Shown piece after piece: positions 32,837 to 44,928 of a DNA stretch of 64,000 bases (the first letter of the stretch is position 1; each line of letters begins with the position of its first letter). The position numbers and the translations under genes are program-made. This DNA comes from Enterobacter sp. JBIWA008 (GTDB lineage: Bacteria; Pseudomonadota; Gammaproteobacteria; Enterobacterales; Enterobacteriaceae): contig NZ_CP074149.1 in the NCBI RefSeq assembly GCF_019968765.1, forward strand, positions 4,154,001 through 4,218,000. The letters run 5' to 3'. The notes under the pieces are model-generated. The model was not told where the DNA came from, did no database searches, and worked only from the letters and a program-made list of their open reading frames with translations.

Positions 32837-34006
32837 ATGAGCACACCGATCAAACGGCTAGAAATCATTAAAAATGCCATTGAACTGGAAGATGACGACA
32901 TCATCCAGAGCCAGCTGACACGCCTGAAAAATGAAGCGTTTGACGATGAGCTACAGGCAATCGTCGTGGCGTTTGAGCAGAAGAACTATACCGCGGCCAT
33001 CCGGGCCATCACCGCCTGGCTGCAGGGCCAGCGCGCCGTGACCCAGTGGCGCGATCCGCAGGTGGCCGCCAGCAAGCTGGAGCTGAAGGCGCTGGAAGAG
33101 CGTCTGCGCGATCTGATTGACCGCCGCAACGCCCGGGTGCAGCAGCTCGATGAGTTCAACGATCTCTATTTCTCTCGACTCGGACCGCTGATGCAGCAGA
33201 TCCTCGCCCTGCGCAAAACGCTGGCCGAACTCAACCTGCGTCGTCAGCAGGCGGAAGCGCGTCGTCGCGAGGAAGATTACCGTCGCTGCCAGCGCTATAT
33301 GGCGCAGGCGGTAGAGGTACTGGCGACGCTCACCCAGCGCTGGCGCGATCTCCCGGCCGACTCCGTGCAGGCCGTTGAGGCGCGTAAGCATCTTGAGCAG
33401 CAAAGCAATCTGATTGCCAACCTGCTGGCCGAAGCGCTGGAGCTTGAGAGCGGCTTAACGCGCGAAGAGGAGCCTGCGCGTCAGGCGCGCGACGACGCTA
33501 ACGAAGAGTACGAGAAGTATCGCGAGCAGCATCACGATGCCGAAGTGCGGCTGCGCAAGGGCAAAGATCTTTCGGAAGAGGATCGCAACGAGCTCAAGCG
33601 TCTCTGGCGTCAGGCGAGCAAGCTCTGCCATCCGGACCTGGTGGCAGACGACCTGAAAGAGGAAGCCAACGCGATGATGGTGCAGCTCAACCAGGCGAAG
33701 CAGCGTGGTGACGTTAAAACCATTCGCTCACTGGTGGCCCGCCTGCAGCAGGGCTTTGAGCCATTGATGGCAAGCGACAGGCTGAACGATCTGGAACGCA
33801 TCCGCAAGAAAATGGCGCAGGTCCGCGAGCAGATCGACATCTTAGTGAACGAGCTGGCGGAGCTGGAGAAAGAGGAGTCCTGGCTGCTGGTCTCGTCGCT
33901 GAACAATATGGAAGCGTACTTCGCTCAGCAGGAGAAAGCGCTGCACGAGGTCCGCGCCTCGCTCGAACATCAGGTGAGCGAAGCGCAGCTGGATTCCGCC
34001 GCCTGA
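32837..34006 (+). CDS. Coiled-coil protein with J-domain-like segment
   Basis: A 389-residue, highly charged, almost entirely helical protein with coiled coils at about 60-150 and 320-380. Residues about 245-290 (NELKRLWRQASKLCHPDLV, then a helix) look like a J domain with the HPD triad that stimulates Hsp70. No membrane segment or signal peptide. It stands between element 2 and yqjH, where E. coli has no gene, and meets yqjH tail to tail. It may be host cargo or a leftover of the island. Partner and function unknown. Confidence 0.75.
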   Translation: MSTPIKRLEIIKNAIELEDDDIIQSQLTRLKNEAFDDELQAIVVAFEQKNYTAAIRAITAWLQGQRAVTQWRDPQVAASKLELKALEERLRDLIDRRNARVQQLDEFNDLYFSRLGPLMQQILALRKTLAELNLRRQQAEARRREEDYRRCQRYMAQAVEVLATLTQRWRDLPADSVQAVEARKHLEQQSNLIANLLAEALELESGLTREEEPARQARDDANEEYEKYREQHHDAEVRLRKGKDLSEEDRNELKRLWRQASKLCHPDLVADDLKEEANAMMVQLNQAKQRGDVKTIRSLVARLQQGFEPLMASDRLNDLERIRKKMAQVREQIDILVNELAELEKEESWLLVSSLNNMEAYFAQQEKALHEVRASLEHQVSEAQLDSAA

Positions 34007-34771
34007 TTATTTGGCGTGCCAGTATGCGCTGGCACGCACCAGCTGTGGGTCAATCGCGTCGGTTTCAAACTGACGGCTCAGCGTTTTCACCACCTTCCCT
34101 TCCCCGGTCAGCCAGATGAAGTAGTCTTCCCCCGGAACGGTCAGCGCCGCCAGATGGTCCGCTACCGCCTGCTCGCTGTGGCCCACCACCCATGTGATGT
34201 TGAATTCGCTCAGGTGCGCCAGATAGTCTTTATAAGATTCGTCCCCGACCGTCACTACCGCATGAATTTCCGGGCGAACCGGCAGTTTAGCAATGCTCTC
34301 TAAGCGTCGACGCAGCGCGGGCATGCCGGATTCGTCGCACACGTACAGCTGCCAGGCGTAATCCTCCGGCACCACCAGCGAACCTCGCGGGCCGCCGATG
34401 GTCAGCCTGTCTCCCGCTTTCGCCTCGACCGCCCAGCGGCTGGCAACGCCGCCGTCGTGAACGAAGAAATCGAGTACCAGCTCATGATTTGCCTCGTCGT
34501 ACAGCGGCGTATAGTCGCGCGTCTGAGGACGCACACCGTCGCCCCAGTCGATGCCTTCATCGGTGACCACCGGCGGTACAAACACCGTTCCAGGGGCCGG
34601 GAAAAAGACTTTGGTATGGTCGTCGAAACCCCGGGAGCTAAAGCCCTCCAGCGCCTCGCCGCCTAAAACAATACGCTGGAAACCCGCACTGGCGCGCTCA
34701 ACGCGGAGCACCGTCAGCTCGCGAAAACGCAGATCATTTCGAACACGCTGTGGGTAACGGGTAGATGCCAT
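34007..34771 (-). CDS. yqjH: NADPH-dependent ferric-siderophore reductase YqjH
   Basis: A 254-residue flavoprotein, equal in length to E. coli YqjH. The N-terminal FAD-binding barrel has RDYTPLYDEANHELVLDFFVHDGGVASRWA and GPRGSLVVPEDYAWQLYVCDESGMPALRR; the C-terminus ends VRASAYWHAK as in E. coli. It reduces ferric siderophores such as ferric enterobactin and releases iron in the cytoplasm. The start at 34771 matches E. coli; the longer frame is an artefact. Known repressors are Fur and YqjI, and sites for both are visible upstream. Confidence 0.95.
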   Translation of the reverse strand: MASTRYPQRVRNDLRFRELTVLRVERASAGFQRIVLGGEALEGFSSRGFDDHTKVFFPAPGTVFVPPVVTDEGIDWGDGVRPQTRDYTPLYDEANHELVLDFFVHDGGVASRWAVEAKAGDRLTIGGPRGSLVVPEDYAWQLYVCDESGMPALRRRLESIAKLPVRPEIHAVVTVGDESYKDYLAHLSEFNITWVVGHSEQAVADHLAALTVPGEDYFIWLTGEGKVVKTLSRQFETDAIDPQLVRASAYWHAK

Positions 34772-34817
34772 TTTTAGCCCCTTCTCTGGTGAATACGATA
34801 TATCTAAATCAATTTTC

Positions 34818-34836
34818 AAATGATAATGATTACTAA
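34818..34836. promoter_or_regulatory. Fur box between yqjH and yqjI
   Basis: AAATGATAATGATTACTAA keeps the core of the 19-bp Fur consensus (GATAATGATAATCATTATC). It lies 47 bases before the yqjH start and predicts iron repression. Confidence 0.75.
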
Positions 34837-34873
34837 TAAGTAAAAATGCAAGATCTTTTAGATTGCATCTGAA

Positions 34874-34888
34874 TATATCTTAGATATA
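34874..34888. promoter_or_regulatory. YqjI-type operator palindrome
   Basis: TATATCTTAGATATA is a perfect palindrome about its central T; related GATATATC/TTTAGATATATC stretches flank it on both sides in the yqjH-yqjI gap. YqjI is known to repress both genes from this gap. Confidence 0.7.
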
Positions 34889-34918
34889 GTTTAGATATAT
34901 CAAATTAAAGGATCTGTT

Positions 34919-35413
34919 ATGCGACACGAACACGACAGCGGCGGGCGCCGACCGCGCTTTTTCGGCCACGGCGATCTGCGGCTGGTGATTCTGGATATCC
35001 TGACCCGCAGCGCAAGCCACGGCTACGAGCTGATCAAAGAGATCGAGAACCTGACGCAGGGAAACTACACTCCGAGCCCGGGCGTGATCTATCCAACCCT
35101 GGATTATCTTCAGGATCAGACCTTTATCACCATTACGGAAGAAGAGAGCGGTCGTAAGAAGATTGCGATTACCGCTGAAGGACAACGCTGGCTGGACGAA
35201 AACCGGGAACAGCTGGAACAGATCCAGGTGCGTATCAAAGCGCGTTCCGTCGGTTTTCAGCTGCGCAAAAACCCGCAGATGAAGCGGGCGCTGGATAACT
35301 TCAAAGCGGTGTTAGACCTGAAGGTAAATCAGGGAGAGCTCAGCGACGCGCAGCTCAAGCAGATTATCGGCGTCATTGACCGCGCGGCGCTCGAGATCTC
35401 CCAGCTGGATTAA
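34919..35413 (+). CDS. yqjI: PadR-family regulator YqjI (short N-terminus)
   Basis: A 164-residue PadR-type winged-helix repressor: [50 protein letters not shown], then the dimerising helices. In E. coli YqjI (about 207 residues) represses yqjH and itself and is relieved by nickel through a Cys/His-rich N-terminal tail. Here that tail is only [12 protein letters not shown]: no Cys and two His. AAAGGA sits before the ATG and no longer frame is open. It overlaps the chemoreceptor gene by four bases tail to tail. Confidence 0.93.
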   Translation: MRHEHDSGGRRPRFFGHGDLRLVILDILTRSASHGYELIKEIENLTQGNYTPSPGVIYPTLDYLQDQTFITITEEESGRKKIAITAEGQRWLDENREQLEQIQVRIKARSVGFQLRKNPQMKRALDNFKAVLDLKVNQGELSDAQLKQIIGVIDRAALEISQLD

Positions 35414-36969
35414 GCCGGTGCGTGCTCGCTCACGCGGAAGACGCGTACCAGCTCTTTCAGGTGCATCGCCTGTTCGTTAAGCGATGCCGCCGCCGCGACG
35501 GACTCCTCCACCAGCGCGGAGTTCTGCTGGGTGGTGGCGTCAATCAGGCCAATCGCGCTGTTAATCTGCGAGATACCTTCCGTCTGTTCGTGGCTGGCCT
35601 GGCGGATTTCGCGCAGGATCGCATCCATCTCTTCCACGTTGCCGACCATCCCGTTGATCAACGCACTCGCTTTTTCAACCAGGTTCATCCCGTCCTGGGT
35701 CTGGCTGGTAGAGCTCTCAATCAGCTCGCGGATTTCGCTGGCAGACGATGCGCTCTTCTGGGCAAGCTGACGTACCTCACCGGCCACCACCGCGAAGCCG
35801 CGACCGTGCTCACCGGCACGCGCCGCTTCCACCGCCGCGTTCAGCGCCAGAATGTTGGTCTGGAACGCAATGGCGTCGATCAGGTCGATAATGTCGGACA
35901 TCCGGTTCGACGTTTCGTTAATCAGGCGCATTTTGCTGGTCACCTGCTTCATCATCTCGCCGTTGTTTTTGACCACCGTGGCGGCATCCGCCGAGAGGTT
36001 GGTGGCTTCCCCGGTATGCGAGGCGGTATTTTTCACCGTCGCGGTGATCTGCTCCATCGAGGCGGCGGTCTGTTCAACGGAGCTTGCCTGCTCTTCCGTG
36101 CGCGCGGCCAGATCCTGATTCCCGGCGACAATCTGCGCGGCTGCGCTGGAGATATTCTCCGAGCCGGTTTGCACCTGCTGCACAATGTCCAGCAGTCGCG
36201 TTTTCATCTCCATCAGCGCATGCAGCAGAAGACCCGTTTCGTCTTTGCCGTGTGGCGTGATGCTGCCCGTCAGATCGCCCTCGGAAATGGCTTTAGCGAA
36301 ATGCACCGCCTCGCCGAGCGGACGAGTGATAGCGCGCACGATAAACCAGCCGATCAGGCTGCCTGCCCCGACGCTAAAGAGCGTGAGCAGGATCAGCAGC
36401 AGGCGGTTAGACCTGAAATCCCCTTCCACCTGCGCGCCAGCACTCTGCATCTCGCTGTTTTGAATGGTAATCAGCTCTTTCACCTTCGCTTTATAAGCCT
36501 GCTGCACGGCGAGGGTGGTGGTCATCATCTCCTGAATAGCGCCCGCACGATTGTTGTTTTGCACTGCCTGCAAAATGCGGTAGCGCGAGTCCAGATACTG
36601 CTGACGCACGCTGCGGATATCCGCCAGCACCTGCTGAGACTTTTGATCCTGCAGCGCGTTGTTAAGCTCGCCCAGGATCACCGTGATGTGCTCGCTGATC
36701 TCTTTCAGGCGCTGCTGAGATTGCCCCGTGTAGGTGCCCTGCTCGTCGAGCAGCATCAGCTGTTGAGTGCTAATAAATTCCTGGAAATTATCAATTAACT
36801 GGTTCGCTTTTACCGTGGTCGGATAATCACTGGTAATAATGGATTGCATCCCGTTATTTGCCCGGTTCAGACTCATCAGAGACAGGCTCGCGCTGATCGC
36901 CATCAGGACAATAAAGAACCCAAACGCCAGAAATAATTTCGTGCCGATCTTTACGTCATGTAAGAACAT
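35410..36969 (-). CDS. Methyl-accepting chemotaxis protein (4-helix-bundle sensor)
   Basis: A 519-residue chemoreceptor. TM1 is about residues 12-30, a periplasmic four-helix sensor spans about 31-188, TM2 about 190-212, then HAMP ([20 protein letters not shown]) and the signalling hairpin with tip [20 protein letters not shown]. The C-terminus lacks the NWETF pentapeptide that tethers CheR and CheB, so it is probably a low-abundance type receptor. Ligand unknown. It stands between yqjI and aer, where E. coli has none. A FliA promoter is visible upstream. Confidence 0.92.
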   Translation of the reverse strand: MFLHDVKIGTKLFLAFGFFIVLMAISASLSLMSLNRANNGMQSIITSDYPTTVKANQLIDNFQEFISTQQLMLLDEQGTYTGQSQQRLKEISEHITVILGELNNALQDQKSQQVLADIRSVRQQYLDSRYRILQAVQNNNRAGAIQEMMTTTLAVQQAYKAKVKELITIQNSEMQSAGAQVEGDFRSNRLLLILLTLFSVGAGSLIGWFIVRAITRPLGEAVHFAKAISEGDLTGSITPHGKDETGLLLHALMEMKTRLLDIVQQVQTGSENISSAAAQIVAGNQDLAARTEEQASSVEQTAASMEQITATVKNTASHTGEATNLSADAATVVKNNGEMMKQVTSKMRLINETSNRMSDIIDLIDAIAFQTNILALNAAVEAARAGEHGRGFAVVAGEVRQLAQKSASSASEIRELIESSTSQTQDGMNLVEKASALINGMVGNVEEMDAILREIRQASHEQTEGISQINSAIGLIDATTQQNSALVEESVAAAASLNEQAMHLKELVRVFRVSEHAPA

Positions 36970-37009
36970 ATTTTCTCCATCGATGTGATTATTTCTCAGA
37001 CGATCGCTG

Positions 37010-37036
37010 TTATCGGTAACGATTACGCTAACTTTA
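37010..37036 (-). promoter_or_regulatory. FliA (sigma-28) promoter of the chemoreceptor gene
   Basis: Read on the minus strand: TAAAGTTA, 11 bases, ACCGATAA. This fits the flagellar consensus TAAAGTTT-N11-GCCGATAA at all but two positions and lies 41 bases before the start codon. Confidence 0.85.
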
Positions 37037-37253
37037 TGAGTTTGATCGTTTTTTTATTTCATAACCCACACAATGGATAGGTAGAGGCTATTAATATTGC
37101 CTCATCGATCGTTACCATACCGTCAAACCGGGTATTTTCGAAATAGCATTCTGAAGAACTGACTTAGGCAGGGATAAATAACTGAGGCGATTTCTTTAGT
37201 TATTTAATATTAACTTAACAATAAAATACATTAATAGTCACATCCAGCAAATA
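37037..37253. other. Non-coding stretch between chemoreceptor promoter and aer terminator
   Basis: An AT-rich segment with no frame or RNA gene that I can support. It separates the sigma-28 promoter at 37010-37036 from the aer terminator. Confidence 0.6.
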
Positions 37254-37292
37254 AAAAGCCGCTTATTTCTTACGGAATAAGCGGCTTTTTTA
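37254..37292. terminator. Terminator after aer
   Basis: AAAAAGCCGCTTATT and AATAAGCGGCTTTTTT form a long stem with A and T tracts, working in both directions. It lies 15 bases after the aer stop. Confidence 0.9.
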
Positions 37293-37306
37293 GGAACATT
37301 ACAGAC

Positions 37307-38827
37307 TCAATGGAGCACGGTCACCGCATCCTTGAGGCGTCCGGCGCGGTGCTTCACCATCGCAGAAATGTGGGCGCTCTCCTCGACCAGGTCGGCGTTT
37401 TTCTGCGTGATGCTGTCGAGTTCGGCAACCGCGCGGGTCAACTCTGACAGTCCGGTGGCCTGCTCGGAGGTCGCGTGGCTGATCTGGGCGATAAGCTGCG
37501 TCACGTTTTTCACCTGCACCACGATATCATCCATCGTGCGGCCTGCGGCGTGAACCTGCTCGGAGCCGGACTGCACCTTGCTGGCGCTGGCATCAATCAG
37601 TTTACGAATATCATTCGCGGCACTGGCGCTGCGGCTGGCGAGATGGCGGACTTCGCCCGCGACCACGGCAAATCCTTTGCCCTGCTCCCCTGCCCTTGCC
37701 GCTTCAACCGCCGCGTTCAGCGCCAGAATATTGGTCTGGAAAGCGATATCGTTAATCAGGGAGGTAATCGAGCCAATTCGCTGCGTGCTGTCGGCAATGT
37801 CATCCATGGTTTTGACGACGGTCTGCATCGCGTTGCCCCCTTTCGTCGCCGCGCTGCTCGCGGCCACGGAGAGTTTATCCACCTCGGCAGCGGTTTCAGA
37901 GTTACTCTGAACCGAAGCGGCCATCTGGTTCATTGTCGCGACGGTCTGCTGCACGTTCGCCACGGTCTGACGCGTCCGATCGTTCAGATCTTCATTTCCC
38001 TGCGCCAGCCTGTCGCTGCCGTCACGGACGCTCACCACCTGGCTCGACACGTCATTGATTAACCAGCGGCACATCAGGCCAAGTTGCCCAACCGCGCGCA
38101 GCGTCAGCCCCAGCTCGTCGCTGCGGTTAAGGTGCTGCACGCTGTTGCGCTCCCCGGTGGCGACCTTCAGCGCCTGACGCGCCACATTCTCTATCGGGCG
38201 GACAAGCTGTTGCTCAAACAGCAGTGTCCCCAGCAGCATCACCACCGCTGCTGCAACGAGCGGCATCCACCCGGCGGAGGTCGCGACCAGCGTGGCGGCG
38301 AGGAGAACAAAGAGCACCGCCATCACGCTGCGCACGCGCCAGCGCAGCGGCATTGCCGGCAGTTTTCCCAGCCAGCCTTTTCCAACGACCAGCCCCTTGT
38401 GCACACGTTTTTTACAGCTCCCGTCGTTTAGCGCCCGGTAGAGCGGCTCCACGGCGGCAATCTCTTCCGCTGTAGCTTTGGTGCGAATGGACATATAGCC
38501 CGTCACCTGCCCGCGGCGCACCATCGGCACCGCATTCGCACGTACCCAGTAGTGATCGCCGTTTTTGCGCCGGTTTTTGACAATTCCGCTCCACGGCTCG
38601 CCCTGCTGCAGCGTGTACCACATATCGGCAAACGCGGCTTTTGGCATATCGGGGTGGCGCACCATATTGTGCGGCTGGCCCGTCAGCTCATCGAGCTGGT
38701 AGCCGCTCACCTTCACAAAGGTGTCGTTGGCGTGGGTAATATAGCTGTGGACGTCTGTGGTAGACATTAAGGTGGTGTCATCGTCCAGAGGATATTCATT
38801 CTGGGTGACATAAGTTGGAGAGGACAT
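37307..38827 (-). CDS. aer: Aerotaxis receptor Aer
   Basis: A 506-residue receptor, same length as E. coli Aer. The N-terminal PAS domain ([50 protein letters not shown]) binds FAD and senses redox state; a central hydrophobic anchor (about 165-205) is followed by HAMP ([19 protein letters not shown]) and the signalling tip [20 protein letters not shown]. It guides cells towards oxygen and energy. The start at 38827 matches E. coli and has GGGA upstream. No methylation tether is present, as in E. coli. Confidence 0.96.
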   Translation of the reverse strand: MSSPTYVTQNEYPLDDDTTLMSTTDVHSYITHANDTFVKVSGYQLDELTGQPHNMVRHPDMPKAAFADMWYTLQQGEPWSGIVKNRRKNGDHYWVRANAVPMVRRGQVTGYMSIRTKATAEEIAAVEPLYRALNDGSCKKRVHKGLVVGKGWLGKLPAMPLRWRVRSVMAVLFVLLAATLVATSAGWMPLVAAAVVMLLGTLLFEQQLVRPIENVARQALKVATGERNSVQHLNRSDELGLTLRAVGQLGLMCRWLINDVSSQVVSVRDGSDRLAQGNEDLNDRTRQTVANVQQTVATMNQMAASVQSNSETAAEVDKLSVAASSAATKGGNAMQTVVKTMDDIADSTQRIGSITSLINDIAFQTNILALNAAVEAARAGEQGKGFAVVAGEVRHLASRSASAANDIRKLIDASASKVQSGSEQVHAAGRTMDDIVVQVKNVTQLIAQISHATSEQATGLSELTRAVAELDSITQKNADLVEESAHISAMVKHRAGRLKDAVTVLH

Positions 38828-38878
38828 CGTGGGCATCCCTTGCAGGTTATTTGAATGTTAATTTTGTGGGTCAATGTT

Positions 38879-38905
38879 TTTTCGGCGGTAAACAATTTAT
38901 CTTTA
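38879..38905 (-). promoter_or_regulatory. FliA (sigma-28) promoter of aer
   Basis: On the minus strand: TAAAGATA, 11 bases, GCCGAAAA, close to the sigma-28 consensus and 52 bases before the aer start. E. coli aer is known to be FliA-dependent. Confidence 0.82.
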
Positions 38906-39199
38906 GTTGTTAAACTTGATGAAGATCGCAAATTTGACTTAAACCATACTTTTTGTATGATTTTATAATTCATTGATTTCAAATACTTTCGATAAGAAAT
39001 TACCTGTAAAGCATGACCAGTTAATGCCCACTTAAGTAGCAGGGAATGCACTTCTTTAGTGCAGTGGCGCTTTTCCGCTCTCCTTTGTCCTCTCAGTCCT
39101 GTACCGCTAAATCCCGTTTCGGTTGCTCCGGCATGATTAAATATTGTGCAACATTATTTTAACCTGGCGTTTATCCCGATTTTCGTTAAGTCCTCTGAA
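38906..39199. other. Non-coding region upstream of patA
   Basis: No gene is seen. The stretch is moderately AT-rich and should hold activator sites for the sigma-54 promoter of patA that follows; clear NtrC dyads are not obvious by eye. Confidence 0.5.
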
Positions 39200-39200
39200 G

Positions 39201-40642
<1,442 letters not shown>

Positions 40643-40647
40643 ACAAC

Positions 40648-40722
40648 GCCGGGTGGCGCTACGCTTACCCGGCCTGCAAAAAACTGCTATGCAGGCCCGG
40701 GAAGCGTAGCGCCACCGGGCAA
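40648..40722. repeat. REP-type palindromic pair between patA and lsrG
   Basis: GCCGGGTGGCGCTACGCTTA and its inverted copy GAAGCGTAGCGCCACCGGGC flank a CTGCAAAAAACTGCTATGCAG-like centre. This is a BIME: two REP units head to head between two convergent genes, likely protecting or terminating both transcripts. Confidence 0.85.
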
Positions 40723-40726
40723 AACG

Positions 40727-41020
40727 CTACTCCGGCAACAACCCCACAAAACTGCGTTTCTTGCGCGGCTCCGACATCAGCTCCTCAAGCTTATCCACGC
40801 ACGCCAGATAGTGCGGGGTTTGCTTGTGCGCCAGCACCGCCTCTTCGTCTTTATAGGCCTCGTAGATAAAGAACCGGGTTTTCACCCTCGGGTCCTGCAG
40901 GACGTCAAAACGCAGGTTTCCCGGCTCCTGGATTGCCCCCTCATGGTTGGCGCGGAACACCTCCAGAAACTCGTCCACCCGCTCGGGCTTGATGTTGATC
41001 TCTACCAGCGTCACGTTCAT
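40727..41020 (-). CDS. lsrG: AI-2 processing isomerase LsrG
   Basis: A 97-residue ABM-fold monooxygenase-like protein (E. coli 96): [48 protein letters not shown]. It isomerises phospho-AI-2 (P-DPD) to 3-hydroxy-2,4-pentanedione 5-phosphate, ending the inducer signal. It is the last gene of lsrACDBFG and overlaps lsrF by four bases. Confidence 0.95.
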   Translation of the reverse strand: MNVTLVEINIKPERVDEFLEVFRANHEGAIQEPGNLRFDVLQDPRVKTRFFIYEAYKDEEAVLAHKQTPHYLACVDKLEELMSEPRKKRSFVGLLPE

Positions 41021-41904
41021 TTTGCTTCTCCCTGTTTCTCTTCCTGCCAGAACTGGAACGCATCGCGGGCATTCCAGTTCTCGTGAACCACTTTCTTCAC
41101 CGCCTTCAGCATGGCGAGCGGCGCGCTGGACTGGAAGATATTGCGCCCCATATCCACGCCCGACGCGCCCTGGTCAATCGCGCGCCAGCACATCTCCAGC
41201 GCCTCGTGCTCCGGCAGCTTTTTGCCCCCGGCGATAACGATCGGCACCGGGCAGCTGGCGGTCACTTTTTCGAAGCCCTCGTCCACGTAGTAGGTTTTGA
41301 CGAACTGTGCCCCCATTTCGGCCGCAATGCGGCTGGCCAGCGAGAAATACCGCGCGTCGCGCGCCATCTCTTTGCCGACGCCCGTCACCGCCAGCGTCGG
41401 CATGCCGTAGCGCGCGCCCGCATCGACAAGCTTGATGATGTTGTTGATCGACTGGTGCTCAAACGGGCTTCCGATATACACCTGCGCCGCCACCGCGCAG
41501 ACGTTCAGGCGCAGCGCGTCCTCCATTGCCACCGCCACGCACTCGTTCGACAGCTCGCCCAGAATCGAGTTACCGCCGGAGGCGCGCAGCACCACCGGTT
41601 TGTTCGTCGCGGCTGGCACCTGGCTCCTGAGGATGCCGCGGGTGCACATCAGCACGTCGGTTTCACCAAACAGCGGCGCGATGGAGAGATCGATACGCTC
41701 AAGGCCGGTGGTCGGCCCCTGAAAGTAGCCGTGGTCAAAGGCCAGCATCACCGTGCGGTTGCTCTGCGGGTTGAAGATGCGCGAAAGCCTGGACTGCATG
41801 CCCCAGTCCAGCGAGCCGCAGCCCTTCAGGGTGTAAAGCACGTTCTGCTGCGGCGTGCCGATGCCAAAATCCTTGCCGTCTTTGATGTCGTCTAAATCAG
41901 CCAT
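41017..41904 (-). CDS. lsrF: AI-2 degrading thiolase/aldolase-fold LsrF
   Basis: A 295-residue class I aldolase-fold protein: [37 protein letters not shown] with the candidate Schiff-base Lys, and [15 protein letters not shown]. LsrF transfers the acetyl group of the LsrG product to CoA, giving DHAP and acetyl-CoA. It lies 11 bases after lsrB on the same transcript. Confidence 0.95.
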   Translation of the reverse strand: MADLDDIKDGKDFGIGTPQQNVLYTLKGCGSLDWGMQSRLSRIFNPQSNRTVMLAFDHGYFQGPTTGLERIDLSIAPLFGETDVLMCTRGILRSQVPAATNKPVVLRASGGNSILGELSNECVAVAMEDALRLNVCAVAAQVYIGSPFEHQSINNIIKLVDAGARYGMPTLAVTGVGKEMARDARYFSLASRIAAEMGAQFVKTYYVDEGFEKVTASCPVPIVIAGGKKLPEHEALEMCWRAIDQGASGVDMGRNIFQSSAPLAMLKAVKKVVHENWNARDAFQFWQEEKQGEAK

Positions 41905-41915
41905 TTGCTCCCCCG

Positions 41916-42917
41916 TCAGAAATCGTATTTATTGATGTTCTCTTTGGTGAACACCACGCGCTCCGGCAGCAGCACGATGCCGTTGCCCTTCGCCTCATAC
42001 TGGTAGCCCTGCACGCTGTTCGGCTCGACCTTCAGCGCGCCGATGTTTTTCACGTCCACGCTGTCGCCGACGTTAAGATCGCTTTTTTTCAGCAGGCGAT
42101 CGGCGACATTGACCGCAATTTTGCCCTGTTGCACGACGTCCCACAGGCCGAAGGCTTTCACCGTGCCGCGCTCAACGTACGGGCGCATCACGTTCGGCGT
42201 GCTGAAGCCGACAATCGCCACCCCTTCGCGCTTCAGGTTTTCCGCCGCCTGCGCCGCCGCAGGCAGCGCGTTGGCGTCCGGGGCAATGATGGCATCCAGA
42301 TCCGGATACGCTTTTAAGATCCCTTCGGCGGTTTGCAACGATTTGGTGGCGTCGTTATAGCCAAACTGGGTCGTCACGACCTGCCACTGGGGGTGATCTT
42401 TCTCGATTTTGGCCTTCGCCTCCTTCACCCACTGGTTCTGGTCGGTAACGGTCGGGCTGGAGTAGAAGAAAGCCACTTTGGCATTTGGTTTGGTGACCTG
42501 CTTGCCCGCCATCTCCACCAGCAGGCCGCCCAGCTGCTCCGGCGTTCCCTGATTGATGTAGATGCTGCGGCACTCCGGTTTGGTGTCGGAGTCCCAGGTC
42601 AGGACCTTGACGCCGCGCTGCATCGCGCGCTTGAGCGCCGGGCAGAGGCCGTCCGGCGACACGGCGGAGACGATGATGGCGTTATAGCCCTGGTTGACGA
42701 AGTTATTGATGAGCTGCACCTGCCCGGAGACGCTCGGTTCGGTTGGGCCGTCGTAGGTCACGTCCACGCCGAGATCTTTCCCCGCCTCTTTCGCGCCGTT
42801 GCCGCCGCTGGTGAAGAAGCCCACGCCCACCAGCTTCGGGATAAAGGCAATGCGATCCGCCGCCTGCGCCGAAGCGAAGCTGAGGGCCATTGCCAGAACT
42901 ATCAGTTTTGTTTTCAT
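41916..42917 (-). CDS. lsrB: AI-2 periplasmic binding protein LsrB
   Basis: A 333-residue solute-binding protein with a cleavable signal peptide ([19 protein letters not shown], cut before ADR). [37 protein letters not shown] and [12 protein letters not shown] are typical of true LsrB and carry AI-2 ligand residues. It delivers R-THMF to the LsrCDA transporter. It sits between lsrD and lsrF with one- to 18-base gaps. Confidence 0.96.
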   Translation of the reverse strand: MKTKLIVLAMALSFASAQAADRIAFIPKLVGVGFFTSGGNGAKEAGKDLGVDVTYDGPTEPSVSGQVQLINNFVNQGYNAIIVSAVSPDGLCPALKRAMQRGVKVLTWDSDTKPECRSIYINQGTPEQLGGLLVEMAGKQVTKPNAKVAFFYSSPTVTDQNQWVKEAKAKIEKDHPQWQVVTTQFGYNDATKSLQTAEGILKAYPDLDAIIAPDANALPAAAQAAENLKREGVAIVGFSTPNVMRPYVERGTVKAFGLWDVVQQGKIAVNVADRLLKKSDLNVGDSVDVKNIGALKVEPNSVQGYQYEAKGNGIVLLPERVVFTKENINKYDF

Positions 42918-42918
42918 C

Positions 42919-43896
42919 TTACGCTCCGGATAGTTTTCTAAAGAGAGATCGCACCCATTCGCGGTGCAGACTCAGCGAACGCCCCATCACCACCACAACC
43001 AGCAGCGCCCCTGACAGCGCGCTCGACACCTGGTTAGGGATGCCGACCATCTGTAAACCCTGCTGCAGGTAGCCCACCAGCAGCGCCGCCAGCGCCGTAC
43101 CAACAACCGAACCTGAACCGCCGTAGATATTCGCTCCGCCGAGCACGGCGGCGGTGAGCGCTGGCATCAGCAAATCGCGCCCCAGATCCGAACGCGCGGA
43201 GCCGAAATAGGAGACCATCACCAGCGCGGCAACCGCCGAGGCCACGCCCACCAGGCCGTAGAGCGCGTAGGGCATGCCGTTCACCGACAGCGCCGCATAG
43301 CGCGCCGCGCGCGGGTTTTGCCCGATCAAAAACAGGTGACGACCAAAGCGCCCGCGGTGGGTAATCAGCCAGAAAAAGGCAGTAATCACCGCGAACAGCA
43401 CCAGCGGGATCGGCAGGCCCAACACAGTGAGGTTAGCGAACGCCGTGAAGCCGTCCGGGAAGCCGCCGATGCCCTCATAGCCCGTCGCCCCCGCCATGCC
43501 GGAGAGCAGCAGCGCCCCGCCTCCGTAGAGGTAGAGGGTGCCGAGGGTAATCACCAGAGGACTAATGCCGGTGTAGTGGATAAGCGCCGCATTCAGCAGC
43601 CCGCACAGCAGGCCGAGCAGCAGGGTTAATGGAATGGCTACCGCCATCGGCCATCCCGCCTGCATCATCAAGCCCAGCGCGATGGCGCACAGTCCAATGG
43701 TTGAGCCGAGGGAGATGTCGATCCCGCCGCTGACGATCACAAGCGTGAGCGGCAGCGCCACGATGCCGATGCAGATGAAGTCGCTGGTGCTGAACAGCAG
43801 CATATTGATATCGAGCATGCGCGGGTTGATGGCGCCAAAGAGCAGGATCTCCAGCACCAGCAAAATCAGCAGCGCGCTTTCCCAGTTAAGCCTCAT
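42919..43896 (-). CDS. lsrD: AI-2 ABC transporter permease LsrD
   Basis: A 325-residue inner-membrane permease of the BPD-type 2 (ribose) family with eight or more hydrophobic helices. [16 protein letters not shown] is the family signature. It forms the channel together with LsrC. It starts directly after the lsrC stop. Confidence 0.94.
   Translation of the reverse strand: MRLNWESALLILLVLEILLFGAINPRMLDINMLLFSTSDFICIGIVALPLTLVIVSGGIDISLGSTIGLCAIALGLMMQAGWPMAVAIPLTLLLGLLCGLLNAALIHYTGISPLVITLGTLYLYGGGALLLSGMAGATGYEGIGGFPDGFTAFANLTVLGLPIPLVLFAVITAFFWLITHRGRFGRHLFLIGQNPRAARYAALSVNGMPYALYGLVGVASAVAALVMVSYFGSARSDLGRDLLMPALTAAVLGGANIYGGSGSVVGTALAALLVGYLQQGLQMVGIPNQVSSALSGALLVVVVMGRSLSLHREWVRSLFRKLSGA

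Positions 43897-44924
<1,028 letters not shown>

Positions 44925-44928
<4 letters not shown>

Noticed and set aside
35422..36798. 458-codon open frame antisense to the chemoreceptor gene
   Set aside because: Shadow frame of a GC-rich real gene: no ribosome site, His/Arg-rich composition without any domain, and the minus-strand chemoreceptor is unmistakable.
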